The notes: generated by a model from the sequence alone, not told the origin. A stretch of DNA of 64,000 bases from Sphingobium sp. (GCA_003248935.1 QFQF01000014.1:141060-205059), one strand, 5' to 3'; positions 26,710-36,101 are shown, numbered from the stretch's first letter. Made by a program: numbers and translations.

Positions 26710-27912
26710 TCAGACTGCGCTTTTCAGCCGTGTGACCGGCGCCGACGGCCCCCTCCTCCGGTTCCACTCGCCCCAATAGCGGTCGACGAGCCACAGGTTG
26801 AACTGGCGCTGCGCGTCCTCCTGCCAGCTGTAGCGGCCGCGCGGCGCAAACTTCGACCCCAGCCCCTGCTGCACCAGCAGGTCGACGTGCAGGTCCTGCG
26901 CCACGATGTGGGCCGTATATTCGTCGTTGAGCGTGCGCTTCTCCTCGAACCCCGGGTCTCTCAGCGCTTCGGGAAGATAGAGGCTGCCGAAGGTCAGGCC
27001 GTGGCGGTCGGCCGAGCGCGCGTCCATGATCAGGTAGATCACCACGTCGTTCAGCACGACGAGCGAAAGGGTCGGCGGCAGGTTGACGAACAGCAGCCGG
27101 TTCTGCTCCTCCTCCGTCAGATTCGGGAAGACCGGGAAGAGCGCCTTTTCAGTCGGATTGAAGCTGGCATTGGCGTGGGTCGAGCCATTCAGCCGGTAAT
27201 AGCCGGCCGTGTCCGCAGGCACCGGCGGAAAGCTCGCGAGCGAACTCGGGATATAGTCGTGCAGCCCGTGGTGCAGGCGATTGGCGTGATATCCGTCATT
27301 GTTGTTCTCGAACTGTACCTTCCAGTTCCAGGCGAACTCGTGCCTTGCAGGTTCAGGCCCGCGCAGTCGTGCGAATTCATAGTTGGCGACGATGGGCTCG
27401 ATGGCCCCCAGCCGGGCGGCGAGCGGAGCCGCGTCCGGATCGAAATTCACGAAGATGAAGCCGTGCCACAGTTCGACCTTCAGCTTGGGAAGCCCGTATT
27501 GCGCCTTGTCGAAATTGCAGGTCTTGTTCATCGCGGGCGCGCCGACCAGCGTCCCGTCGAGATCATATGTCCAGTGGTGATAGGGGCAGACGAACGAACG
27601 GGTATTGCCCTGCCCCTCCGCCACCAGCATGGCGCGATGCTGGCACACCGACGACATGGCCTGCAACGCGCCGCTCCGGTCCCGGGCCACCACGATGGGT
27701 TCGTTGGCATGGGTGCAGGTGAAATAATCGCCCGCCTTATCGACCCACTCCTCGCGCCCTACGCACAGCCATTCGCGATAGAACAGCGCGTCCTTTTCGA
27801 AACGGAAGAACTCCTCGTCCGTGTAGCAGGCCGGCGGCAACGTCTCCGCCTGTTCGGTCGCAGTGATCGAACTCGCGAAGCTGTCGAAGAACTGGTCGGT
27901 CAGCAAAGTCAT
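26710..27912 (-). CDS. Rieske aromatic-ring-hydroxylating oxygenase, alpha subunit
   Basis: 400-aa terminal oxygenase. The Rieske [2Fe-2S] ligands are C90-x-H92 and C109-xx-H112 (VCQHRA...VCPYHHW); the mononuclear iron site is in NNNDGYHANRLHHGLHD. No small (beta) subunit, ferredoxin or reductase gene is adjacent, so it may be an alpha-only oxygenase using shared electron donors. It hydroxylates or demethylates an aromatic or quaternary-amine compound. It lies 59 nt downstream of the MFS transporter gene on the same strand. Confidence 0.85.
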   Translation of the reverse strand: MTLLTDQFFDSFASSITATEQAETLPPACYTDEEFFRFEKDALFYREWLCVGREEWVDKAGDYFTCTHANEPIVVARDRSGALQAMSSVCQHRAMLVAEGQGNTRSFVCPYHHWTYDLDGTLVGAPAMNKTCNFDKAQYGLPKLKVELWHGFIFVNFDPDAAPLAARLGAIEPIVANYEFARLRGPEPARHEFAWNWKVQFENNNDGYHANRLHHGLHDYIPSSLASFPPVPADTAGYYRLNGSTHANASFNPTEKALFPVFPNLTEEEQNRLLFVNLPPTLSLVVLNDVVIYLIMDARSADRHGLTFGSLYLPEALRDPGFEEKRTLNDEYTAHIVAQDLHVDLLVQQGLGSKFAPRGRYSWQEDAQRQFNLWLVDRYWGEWNRRRGPSAPVTRLKSAV

Positions 27913-27971
27913 CGTCTGTCCTTGTTACAGCCCCTGTGCGTGGGCCGGTCCGCCGCTTCTACGGCTGGCTC

Positions 27972-29243
27972 TCATTCCGCCGGTTCCAGCACGACGCCAC
28001 CCAGCCCTTCGTCGAGCGGCCGTGTGCGGGGAGCGGCGCCCGGAGCCCGCAGGAAGATGGCGCTGGTGAACGTGACGATACCGAGCAGCACCGCAATCAC
28101 CGCGAACATCGGCACGAAGCTGCCGGTAGTGTCGGCCGCCCACCCGGCCGAAAGCGGGCCGAGGACGGCGAACGTCGTCGCCATGGTCGCCACGGCCACC
28201 ATCTCGCCCGCGATCGCCGCACCGAAGTAGCGCAACAGAAGGATGTGGGCCGACAGCCAGCTCAGCCCCCATCCCGCGCCGAACAGCAGGGCAAAGGCAT
28301 AGACCCAGCCCGGCGTCGCGGTGAGACACAGCAGCGCGACCGCAGCGCATTGCAGGCCCAGGCCAAGGACGAGGACCAGCTTCGCATCGACGCGCTCCGT
28401 CAGCGCACCGGTCACGCCCTTCGCCGCCGTGCCGGTGAGCGCCAGCAGGCTCATCGCCATCGCGCCGGCCGCGCTGGTGCCCGAGCCAAGGCTGGCGACA
28501 TGCGTCACCAGTACCGAATGCATGGTGGTGACGATGGTCTGGACGACCATCATGGCCAGCGCCAGCAACAGGAACGACGGCATCCGGATCGCCTGGGACA
28601 CCGTCCACAGCGCGGGCAAAGGTGCATCTGCATCGGACCGGTGAGCACCGGCGTTCCTGACCTGATCGGTGGTCTCGACTTTCACCGCATCGCGGATGCA
28701 GGCGAACAGCACGGCGCTCAGCGCCAGCGCGCTCACCGCCATGGCGAGCCAGTGCATCCGCCAGCTGCCCGTCGAGGTCACGATCATGTTGACGATCAGC
28801 GGCCCGACGACGCCGCCAAGCGCACCGGCCATGAAATAGAAACCGATCATCCGGGCCGAGCGATCCGGAAACCAGGTCGCCAGCAGATAGACCGCAGGTG
28901 ACGGCGCGACGATCGAAAAGCCGATGCCCATCAGCGTCGTGGCGAGGAAGAACACGCCGATACCGTGGACGATCGAGGCGAGAAAGAAGCCTGCCGCCAG
29001 CACAAGCCCGCCGATCGCCATCGTCAGCCGGGTGCCCATTGCCCGCATCATCAGCGGCGGCAGCGGGCTGCTGAGCCCACAGGCGAGGCCAAGGAGTGAG
29101 AAGCTCATGCCCGCCAGCGTCTGCGACCAGCCTAGGTCCGCCACCATCGTGTAGAGCACATAGCCAAGCGAGGTGAATGTCGTCGCGGTCGCAAAGAAAA
29201 AGCCCAGCGAAGCGGCGAACATGACCAGCATTTTCCGTGACAT
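27972..29243 (-). CDS. MFS transporter
   Basis: 423-aa, 12-span major facilitator of the monocarboxylate-like type, similar in overall pattern to the transporter at 17982 though clearly not a recent copy. ATG 29243 (MSRKMLVMF) is preferred over the ORF start at 29288 because GGGGAG lies 8-9 nt upstream and the first helix begins there. Located between the TonB receptor and Rieske genes, so probably the inner-membrane step of uptake for the same substrate. Confidence 0.83.
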   Translation of the reverse strand: MSRKMLVMFAASLGFFFATATTFTSLGYVLYTMVADLGWSQTLAGMSFSLLGLACGLSSPLPPLMMRAMGTRLTMAIGGLVLAAGFFLASIVHGIGVFFLATTLMGIGFSIVAPSPAVYLLATWFPDRSARMIGFYFMAGALGGVVGPLIVNMIVTSTGSWRMHWLAMAVSALALSAVLFACIRDAVKVETTDQVRNAGAHRSDADAPLPALWTVSQAIRMPSFLLLALAMMVVQTIVTTMHSVLVTHVASLGSGTSAAGAMAMSLLALTGTAAKGVTGALTERVDAKLVLVLGLGLQCAAVALLCLTATPGWVYAFALLFGAGWGLSWLSAHILLLRYFGAAIAGEMVAVATMATTFAVLGPLSAGWAADTTGSFVPMFAVIAVLLGIVTFTSAIFLRAPGAAPRTRPLDEGLGGVVLEPAE

Positions 29244-29362
29244 CGCAATGCTCCCCGGCGAAAGGCGGAAGGAAACTCCCAGGATCAAGATGCTATGCCG
29301 CCTCGCAAAGCGCTTGATCCCCGGCGCACTAAGAGTTGATGCAAGGGCCCTGTCTGGAAAGT

Positions 29363-29389
29363 CGTGCCGCCGGTCCGGCCGGCGGCACG
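29363..29389 (-). terminator. Hairpin downstream of the TonB receptor gene
   Basis: A perfect 11-bp GC-rich stem (CGTGCCGCCGG/CCGGCGGCACG) with a 5-nt loop begins 26 nt past the receptor stop. On the minus strand only ACTTTCC follows, so termination may be partial, which would leave readthrough into the MFS gene. Confidence 0.5.
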
Positions 29390-29414
29390 CTCTCCGCGCC
29401 CCCGCTCGGAGCCC

Positions 29415-31790
29415 CTAGAACTTGTACCCGACCGACGCGATGAACTGACGCGGCGGGATATAGGTGTCCATCGTCTGCGCGCTGCCGTACGGATCGGAGA
29501 AGCGCGAGTTGATGCCGTCCTTGTTGAACAGGTTGGTGAGCGAGAGCGACACGCTGAAATTCGTGTCGGTCGGCTCGTATTTCGCGAACAGGTTCACCTG
29601 GCTGTAGGACGGCGTGGTGTCCGTTTCCGAATAGTTGAACAGCCGGTACTGGTACTTCCCGCGATAGATATACTGAGCCTTGGCGGTCAGCAGGCCCGGC
29701 CCGATCTCGCCGCTATATCCAACCGTGAACGTCCCCTGCACCTTCGGCATTTTCGGCACGCGATTGCCGTTGATGTTTTCACGCGCGGCGTCGCGCGCCA
29801 GGGCGGCTGCGTAGAAGTTCGACCAGAACAGGAAACCGGGATAGCCGGCCGCGATCTGCGCGGCGCTCGCGTTCACCGGATCGAGGGCATAATAGTCCTT
29901 GTTGAACTCGCCGTGGAGGAAGGACACCGTCCCCTCCACGCTCCAGTGCTTGTCGAGCAGCCAGTTGCCCTCGAACTCGACGCCATAGATGCGCGCGCTC
30001 GGCGCATTGCTCGTTCCCTCGCCGTACAGGATCGGGTCTTCCTCAAGGAACTGCATATTCTTGTAATTATAGAGGAAAGCCGAGGCGTTCAGCTGAACCG
30101 TATCGTTCATGAAACGGTTCTTCGATCCGACCTCGAATGAGTCCACCGTTTCCGGCTTGTAGGTCGGCTTGATGCCCGTGTCCCATCCCAGCGCGGTGTA
30201 GGCGCTGCCGCCGTTCGACGCAGAACTGTTGATACCGCCGGGCTTGAAGCCACGGGTATAGCTCGCATAAACCATGTTGGAAGGGCTGAACTTGTACTGG
30301 ACCGCCAGCTTGCCCGTCACCTCATGCGTCTTGAGACCGTCGGTCGGCTCGGGCTGGAGGTAGACGCCGCTTGTCGCCGATCCGTTGCTGGCGGACACGC
30401 CGGTGTATTTGTCGTGATTGTACCGGATACCAGCGATCAGGCTCAGTTGATCGGTCAGATCGTAGGTGCCCTGGAAGTAGGCCGCCCACGCCTTGCGGGT
30501 AATGGCCGACAGTTCGGCATAGGTGAGCGTGTCGACCAGCGGATCGTCCCACGCCGTGTCGAGCGGCAGAGCGGGCTGCACGATATTGTCGTTGTTCGCC
30601 CTGAACTCATTGATATACTGTGAGTTCTTCGACCACAGATAGACGCCGCCGACGATCCACTGGAACGGTCCGGTATCGCCGGAGGCGATGTTGACCTCCT
30701 GCGTGTAGGACTTCGTGTTGCTCTCCCACAGCGACACATGGTCGTATTTGACGCCGCCGAATGTCAGCGGACTGTAGGTCAGGTCATAGAACAGGTCGGC
30801 GGTCAGACCGTCGGCGTCCCACGCCTGCTTGCTGTGCAACTTCTGATAGCTGCTGATCGAGGTGACCACGACGGAGTCGAGGTTGAGCTTCGCGACGGCC
30901 GAATAGAGCTGCGTATCGACCAGCGAGCGACCCGGATAGTCCTGCGTCAGGATGCGGGGATCGGGCTCGGGATCCAGAATGTTCTTCTGCGCCGGACCGT
31001 TCGTGTCGCTGTGATACTGGATGGTGCTGAGCGTCAGCGAGAAGATGTCGCTCGGCTTCCAGAGCGCAGCGACGTGCACGCCGGATTCGTCGGCCTGATC
31101 AAGCTCGTACTTGTCATGGCCCGCAACGCCGGTGGCATAGGCATAGCCGTCATGCTCGTAATGCTGGCCATAGGCCCTGATCGCGAAGGTATTGCCGATC
31201 GGCAGGTTCACGCCGATGTCGCCCTTCAGCAGGCCATAATTGCCCGCGCCTGCGTTCAGGCTGCCGCTCACGGCTTCGGTGGACGGCTGGTTGGTGACGA
31301 CGTTGATCGTGCCGCCTGTCGACCCCTGACCGAACATCGTGCCCTGCGGCCCGCGCAGCACTTCCACCTGCGCCACGTCGATGAAGGCAGCGCTCGCGGC
31401 GATCGAGTTGAAGATATAGACGCCGTCGACATGGTAGGAGACGCCGGGTTGCGTATTCGTGTTCTCGGGCGTTTCCGATCCGATGCCGCGAATGGTCAGC
31501 ATCCGCTCGCCGCCGCCGCTGCGGGCAACCAGCAGCCCGGGAACGGTGCCGTTGAGGCCGGTAATGTCGGTGATGTTCTGTTCGGCCAGCTTGTCCGCCG
31601 TCACGGCGGAAACGGATAGCGGCGCGCTCTGCAGCGTCATCGGCTTCTTTTCCGACGTCACCACGATATCGGCGAAACCGGTTTCGGCGTCGGCAACGGG
31701 TGCCTGCGCCAATGCGTTCGAGGAAAGTGTGGCCAGCACCGATGTGCCGACCAGCAGCGAGAATGTCTTGAGAGGCGTGCGCTTGACCAT
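29415..31790 (-). CDS. TonB-dependent outer-membrane receptor
   Basis: 791-aa receptor. ATG 31790 follows a GGGGGA site and starts a signal peptide ending NALAQA; the longer ORF upstream is not protein-like. The plug domain (about residues 40-160: DIVVTSEKKPMTLQSAPLSVSAVT, then VEVLRGPQGTMFGQGSTGG) is followed by a 22-strand barrel and the terminal aromatic RQFIASVGYKF. It imports a scarce or large substrate using TonB energy. As first gene of the Rieske/LigB/amidase run it likely carries that pathway's substrate, a common sphingomonad arrangement. Confidence 0.9.
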   Translation of the reverse strand: MVKRTPLKTFSLLVGTSVLATLSSNALAQAPVADAETGFADIVVTSEKKPMTLQSAPLSVSAVTADKLAEQNITDITGLNGTVPGLLVARSGGGERMLTIRGIGSETPENTNTQPGVSYHVDGVYIFNSIAASAAFIDVAQVEVLRGPQGTMFGQGSTGGTINVVTNQPSTEAVSGSLNAGAGNYGLLKGDIGVNLPIGNTFAIRAYGQHYEHDGYAYATGVAGHDKYELDQADESGVHVAALWKPSDIFSLTLSTIQYHSDTNGPAQKNILDPEPDPRILTQDYPGRSLVDTQLYSAVAKLNLDSVVVTSISSYQKLHSKQAWDADGLTADLFYDLTYSPLTFGGVKYDHVSLWESNTKSYTQEVNIASGDTGPFQWIVGGVYLWSKNSQYINEFRANNDNIVQPALPLDTAWDDPLVDTLTYAELSAITRKAWAAYFQGTYDLTDQLSLIAGIRYNHDKYTGVSASNGSATSGVYLQPEPTDGLKTHEVTGKLAVQYKFSPSNMVYASYTRGFKPGGINSSASNGGSAYTALGWDTGIKPTYKPETVDSFEVGSKNRFMNDTVQLNASAFLYNYKNMQFLEEDPILYGEGTSNAPSARIYGVEFEGNWLLDKHWSVEGTVSFLHGEFNKDYYALDPVNASAAQIAAGYPGFLFWSNFYAAALARDAARENINGNRVPKMPKVQGTFTVGYSGEIGPGLLTAKAQYIYRGKYQYRLFNYSETDTTPSYSQVNLFAKYEPTDTNFSVSLSLTNLFNKDGINSRFSDPYGSAQTMDTYIPPRQFIASVGYKF

Positions 31791-31910
31791 TGTGGATCCC
31801 CCTTCTTTATCGCTCTGTCCCCTCCGATCCCCATCTGCGTGGGCGCTTCCCTTAGGACCATATTGGGCCATTCGAACGGCGCGCGGTCTTGTATCACGGC
31901 GAAAAACTCG

Positions 31911-31931
31911 TTGACCGTGGCGCATGGTCAA
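31911..31931. promoter_or_regulatory. Inverted repeat upstream of the TonB receptor gene
   Basis: TTGACC-N9-GGTCAA is a perfect 6-bp inverted repeat 121-141 bp upstream of the receptor start, in a 297-bp gap otherwise without gene-like sequence. It has the form of a TetR, GntR or LysR operator; the cognate regulator is unknown. Confidence 0.4.
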
Positions 31932-32087
31932 ACGGCACGGACGCGCAAAATGCGGCGCGCAAATGATCGTCAGATGGGCGGATTCGCGGCGCGCGCCACG
32001 AATTGATCCCCCGCGCCCCGGGGCATGACGCCATTGCGTCTGCGCGACGCGGAAAAAACAGGATAGCGGGCGTCGCGCCCCGCAGGT

Positions 32088-32822
32088 TCACCCGGCCGAA
32101 GGTTCGTTGATCAGGCCACTGCCTTGGAATGAGGGCGTTTCACGCAGAAGTTCGGCAAGGTCGGCCAGGCTCGGCAAGACATGCGCGACGGCCAGTGTCA
32201 GTTCTTCGGTGGGCGGCAACAGGTCGGGCACCATCACGGTGGCGATACCCGCAGCCGTCGCCGATCGTACGCCGACATGGCTGTCCTCCACGGCAATCGC
32301 TTCGCCGGGATTGACGCCCAGGAGAGCGGCAGCGCGCAGATAGGGTTCCGGATCGGGCTTCGGGCGCACGACATCGTCCCGCGTGACCACGACGTCGAAA
32401 TAATCGCGTATCCCGGCAGCGGCCAGCCGCTGCTGCGCGAACGGCGCATGCGTGGAGGTCGCGACCGCCATCGGTATGTTCGCGCGGGCGATGTGCTCCA
32501 GCACCAGTTCCGTGCCCGGACGCAAGGCTATCCCCGCCTCGAGCGCAGCCTCGAACAATGCATCGCTTTCCGCGTAGAACTGCTCCAGCGGGAAGTGCGG
32601 ACCGAAGTGGGCAGCGAGCATCCGGCTGTTTTCTTCCCGATGGATGCCCACCATCGCGAGCAGCACCTCGTCGGTGACGTGATGGCCCAATATGCTTCCC
32701 GCCTGTGCCATCGCGCGACGGTGAACCGCCTCGGTGTCCAGCAGGGTGCCGTCCATGTCGAATATGACGCCCCTGATGGGGTCAGGGAAAACCTGTCGGG
32801 ATGTACGCGCGGATGCAGTCAT
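32088..32822 (-). CDS. HAD-family hydrolase (phosphatase/phosphoglucomutase-like)
   Basis: 244-aa HAD phosphatase. Motif I is FDMDGTLLDTE, motif II the Ser/Thr of ATSTHAP, motif III the Lys of RPKPDPEPY, and motif IV VEDSHVGVRSA. The cap position and sequence are of the beta-phosphoglucomutase/2-deoxyglucose-6-phosphatase subgroup. It starts 84 nt after the MFS stop on the same strand; a metabolic link to the aromatic genes is not obvious. Confidence 0.85.
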   Translation of the reverse strand: MTASARTSRQVFPDPIRGVIFDMDGTLLDTEAVHRRAMAQAGSILGHHVTDEVLLAMVGIHREENSRMLAAHFGPHFPLEQFYAESDALFEAALEAGIALRPGTELVLEHIARANIPMAVATSTHAPFAQQRLAAAGIRDYFDVVVTRDDVVRPKPDPEPYLRAAALLGVNPGEAIAVEDSHVGVRSATAAGIATVMVPDLLPPTEELTLAVAHVLPSLADLAELLRETPSFQGSGLINEPSAG

Positions 32823-32906
32823 GCCTTCCCATGTGGTGAATGATCAACCGTTTGGCCATTGCAACTACTGCATCCGCATGGGCGCACCGGACATCCGCGC
32901 CCCAGA

Positions 32907-34220
32907 TCAGACCTGTTGGTCGACGAGCGTCCGGAACGGGCGGCAACCGAGGCTGAGGATGATCGCCGCCAACAGCGAGGCGAAGGCGGTGACGAGACCG
33001 AGCGAGACGCCGACGCCCGCGGCCGTCGGGAAAAAGCGGTCATTGAGGAAGCCGACCAGCAACGAACCGACGGTCAGGCCGATCAGCGAGTTGCTGCACA
33101 GGAACAGCGCCGACACACGCGAACGCATCCGCTGCGGCGCCGCGATCTGCATCACCGCCGTCGACGGGGGCATTGGGAAGGAGGCGAAGAAGAGCGTCAC
33201 GGCCAGCAGCGCCGCACCGATCGGCAGCGTGGGCGCCATGGGCAGCAGGATGGCGGGGATGACGGCCCCGGTCGCACCGACGATACCGGTCCGGAAGGGT
33301 GCATCGCTATGCCCGTTGCGCGTCATCCAGTCCATCAGCCAGCCGCTCGCCATCACCCCGCCGCCACCCGCGACGATCGCGATGACGCCCAGCCATACGC
33401 CGCTGGTCGCGGGCGTGAGACCGAAGGTACGCATCAGGTAGGCGGGCGACCAGCCGAGCACCGCGAACAGCGCCATGGCAGCGAAAGTGTAACCGATGAT
33501 GTGCGGCGCAAAGATCGCGCGATGCTTGCCGAGATAGGCAAGGACGGCGCCGAAGCTCGGCGAATCGACATTGGGACGCTTGCCCGACGGATACGGCTCC
33601 TTGACGGTCAGCCACAGGATCAGCGCGAGCAGGACGCCGGGCGCCCCGACGATCAGGAACACGATCTGCCAGGGACGCAGATTGAGTCCGGCGAAGGTCG
33701 TCAGTTGCTCGCCACCGACCAGCGCGATGATCGATCCGCCGACGAGAAACGCGATCCCCGCACCGAGGAACGAACCGATGGAATAGACCGCCATCGCCCG
33801 CCCCAGCCTCTCGCGCGGGAACAGGTCGCTGATCAGCGAATAGGCCGCCGGGGACAGCGCCGCTTCACCCGCGCCCACGAAGATGCGGGCAAGGAAAAGC
33901 TGTCCAAAGCTGCGTGTGACGCCGCACAGGACGGTCGCGACGCTCCACACCGCTATGCCCACCGAGATGACCAGCGGGCGCGACTTCCGATCGGCCAGGC
34001 CCGCGACGGGAATGCCAAGGGTTGCGTAGAAGATCGAGAAGGCCAGCCCGTGCAGCAGGCCGAACTGCGTATCGGTGATCTTCAGGTCCGCCTTGATCGG
34101 GCCGATCAGCAGCGCCAGGATCTGCCGGTCGATGAACGACAAGATATAGGCGAGCATGCAGATCGCGACGACATACCATGCCCGCCTGCCTGCGGCTTCA
34201 TCGAACGAAGAAAGTGCCAT
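32907..34220 (-). CDS. MFS transporter, probably in the IAA-catabolic regulon
   Basis: 437-aa, 12-span major facilitator (RQILALLIGPIKADLKITDTQFGLLHGL, AGLADRKSRP) of the spinster/aromatic-acid-like group. It is not next to the iac operon, but its upstream region contains the same 19-nt element found before iacH, in the same orientation relative to the gene. I therefore infer uptake of indole-3-acetate or a related aromatic acid, under the MarR regulator of the iac operon. The family is certain; substrate assignment is inference. Confidence 0.82.
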   Translation of the reverse strand: MALSSFDEAAGRRAWYVVAICMLAYILSFIDRQILALLIGPIKADLKITDTQFGLLHGLAFSIFYATLGIPVAGLADRKSRPLVISVGIAVWSVATVLCGVTRSFGQLFLARIFVGAGEAALSPAAYSLISDLFPRERLGRAMAVYSIGSFLGAGIAFLVGGSIIALVGGEQLTTFAGLNLRPWQIVFLIVGAPGVLLALILWLTVKEPYPSGKRPNVDSPSFGAVLAYLGKHRAIFAPHIIGYTFAAMALFAVLGWSPAYLMRTFGLTPATSGVWLGVIAIVAGGGGVMASGWLMDWMTRNGHSDAPFRTGIVGATGAVIPAILLPMAPTLPIGAALLAVTLFFASFPMPPSTAVMQIAAPQRMRSRVSALFLCSNSLIGLTVGSLLVGFLNDRFFPTAAGVGVSLGLVTAFASLLAAIILSLGCRPFRTLVDQQV

Positions 34221-34287
34221 AACCCGAAGACCCCCGATCGCACCGCCACCGGCGGCCCGTTTTGATTTCCCGTGAAATCGACCTCAA

Positions 34288-34306
34288 ATTACTTGAATTG
34301 TCAACT
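34288..34306. promoter_or_regulatory. Candidate IacR (MarR) operator, copy 2
   Basis: ATTACTTGAATTGTCAACT differs at one base from the element at 46255-46273 upstream of iacH. Its core ACTTGA-N4-TCAACT is an imperfect palindrome, as usual for MarR-family sites. It lies 68 bp upstream of the MFS start and 81 bp from the divergent hydratase start. Confidence 0.6.
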
Positions 34307-34386
34307 GCCTCGCATCATGCTGGCTTTCACGATCGACGCGCGCCAATGGTGCCCGCGAACCCGAACCCTTTTTGGAAGTGGTCATC

Positions 34387-35181
34387 ATGGACATTGTGAC
34401 ACCGGCCCGGACATTCATCGAGAAGCGCCGTGCAGCCGATGGTTTTGCCGATTTCCCCGGACCGCTGCCCACCGATCTGGAAGAAGCCTACGCAATCCAG
34501 ACGGAGGCGATCGGCGGCTGGACGGACGCGATTGCGGGCTGGAAAGTCGGCCGCCTCAGCCCCGATCTCGCTGCCCGGTTCGGCGCAGAGCGCTTCATCG
34601 GCCCGATCTTTGCCCGGACAGTAGATGTGATCGACGGTGTCGCCGACTTTCCCGTGTGCACCGGCGGCTTCGGAGCGTTCGAGGCTGAAATACTGATCCG
34701 TCTCGCAAAGGATGTGACGCCCGAGGCCAGGTCGTGGAGCGTTGCGGACGCCCTGCCCTTTGTCGGCCCCGCACACATCGGCATCGAGGTCGCGGGCAGC
34801 CCGCTGGCATCGATCAACGATCTGGGATCACTCGCCAGCATCGCCGGATTCGGCAACAATGCCGCGCTTCTGGTCGGCCCGGCGATTGCGGATTGGACCA
34901 CGCTCTCCGCCGACCAGATCAGCTGCCGCACGACCATCGACGGCGTGATGATACGAGAAGCGCTCGCGTCCGCCCTGCCCGGCGGGCCGATGGCGGGCTT
35001 CGCCTTCGCGCTTCAGCAGGCAGGCGCGCTGGGCATCCCGCTCAAGGCCGGGCAGTGGATATCGACCGGAGCCGTCACCGGCGTTCATCCCGTCACCATC
35101 GGACAGGATTGCGAGGCCGATTTCGGCGCGCTTGGCATGGTGCGATGCCGCACCGTCGCGGCGCGTCCCGATCTCGCCTGA
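34387..35181 (+). CDS. 2-keto-4-pentenoate hydratase-family enzyme
   Basis: 264-aa member of the MhpD/fumarylacetoacetate-hydrolase-like hydratase family. AYAIQTEAIGGWTDAIAGWKVGRLSP, FEAEILIRL and the acidic metal-binding set of EVAGSP...DLGSLASIAGFGNNAALLVGPA follow the family order. Such enzymes hydrate dienoates formed after extradiol (meta) cleavage, or decarboxylate oxalocrotonate. ATG 34387 is preceded by GGAAG. It is divergent from the MFS gene and shares the gap that holds the candidate MarR site, so it may be co-regulated. Confidence 0.8.
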   Translation: MDIVTPARTFIEKRRAADGFADFPGPLPTDLEEAYAIQTEAIGGWTDAIAGWKVGRLSPDLAARFGAERFIGPIFARTVDVIDGVADFPVCTGGFGAFEAEILIRLAKDVTPEARSWSVADALPFVGPAHIGIEVAGSPLASINDLGSLASIAGFGNNAALLVGPAIADWTTLSADQISCRTTIDGVMIREALASALPGGPMAGFAFALQQAGALGIPLKAGQWISTGAVTGVHPVTIGQDCEADFGALGMVRCRTVAARPDLA

Positions 35182-35186
35182 TCCGG

Positions 35187-36083
35187 TCAGCCTGCATCCG
35201 CCGCCGCCAGTTCCCTACATATCCGCACGAGCAGGGCGATTGCGGACGAGCCATCCTTCGCCCGCCAGTTCAGGATGATCGGAGACTGCGCCCCGGCCTC
35301 GGCGATCGGCAGATATACGACATCGTCGCGCTTCAGGCGCTGGACAGACGCCGGCACCAGAGCAACGCCGGACTGTGCCGCGACGAGGCCAAGGGCAGTC
35401 TGCAACTCGCGAACCTCACGCACGGCGGCTGGATGGACGTCATAGTCGCGGAAGACCGCCAGCACCTGATCCGCATAGCTCGGGCGCGGCTCGTTCGGAT
35501 ACAGGATCAGCGTGTCGCACGCGATATCCGCCAGGGTCACTGCCCCGTTCCCCTCCGCCAGCGGATGATCGACGGGCACGGCTGCGACCAGCCGCTCATG
35601 CTCGATCACGTGGCGGCTGATGGCGGGATCATCGAAGGTCAACCGGCCGATGCCCGCATCGATCCGGCCATCCTTCAGCGCGGCCATCTGCGCCACGGTA
35701 TTCATCTCGAGAAGGTCGACGTCCAGCGCCGGAGCCGCGTCCCGAAAGCGCCGCAGGAGTGCTGGAACCGGCCCATAGATGGCTGATCCCACGAAGCCGA
35801 TCACGAAGCGTTTGCGTTCCCCCTCCCGCAGCCGCGCCATCGCGTCCTGCATCTGCGCGATCGCCCCCAGCACCCGGTTCGCATGCTCAAGGAGCAGGCG
35901 CCCCGCATCGGTCAGCGTGACCGGCCGACTGTCGCGATCGAACAGCGGCAGGCCGATCTCGTCCTCCAGTTCCCTGATCTGCCTGCTGAGCGGAGGTTGC
36001 GCGATCCCCACCCTGTCAGCCGCGCGCGTGAAATTGCGTTCCTCGGCAACAGCCTGGAAGTAGCGAAGGTGACGAAACTCCAA
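35187..36083 (-). CDS. catR: LysR-family regulator of the catechol genes (CatR/CatM/BenM-like)
   Basis: 298-aa LysR activator. TTG at 36083 is proposed as start: AGAGG lies 6 nt upstream and the product then opens (M)EFRHLRYFQAVAEE, matching the E-L-R-H-L-R-Y-F N-terminus of CatM/BenM, whose length (about 300 aa) also fits. ATG 36104 is possible but has no ribosome-binding site. The HTH is AADRVGIAQPPLSRQIREL; the effector domain would sense cis,cis-muconate by analogy. Divergent from catB, with ATAC-N7-GTAT sites in the gap. Confidence 0.83.
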   Translation of the reverse strand: MEFRHLRYFQAVAEERNFTRAADRVGIAQPPLSRQIRELEDEIGLPLFDRDSRPVTLTDAGRLLLEHANRVLGAIAQMQDAMARLREGERKRFVIGFVGSAIYGPVPALLRRFRDAAPALDVDLLEMNTVAQMAALKDGRIDAGIGRLTFDDPAISRHVIEHERLVAAVPVDHPLAEGNGAVTLADIACDTLILYPNEPRPSYADQVLAVFRDYDVHPAAVREVRELQTALGLVAAQSGVALVPASVQRLKRDDVVYLPIAEAGAQSPIILNWRAKDGSSAIALLVRICRELAAADAG

Positions 36084-36086
36084 ATC

Positions 36087-36101
36087 ATACCTCTCAGGTA
36101 T
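36087..36101. promoter_or_regulatory. ATAC-N7-GTAT operator for the LysR regulator (site 1)
   Basis: ATACCT-CTC-AGGTAT is a perfect palindrome and fits the ATAC-N7-GTAT consensus known for BenM/CatM. It sits just upstream of the proposed TTG start of the regulator, overlapping its ribosome-binding site, which suits autorepression. Confidence 0.65.

Noticed and set aside
26674..28230. 518-aa plus-strand ORF opposite the Rieske oxygenase
   Set aside because: Antisense to a gene with an intact Rieske motif; sequence is His/Arg-rich low complexity.
32859..34265. 468-aa plus-strand ORF opposite the MFS transporter
   Set aside because: Dominated by Arg/Asp/Gln strings typical of a reverse-strand reading of membrane-helix codons.
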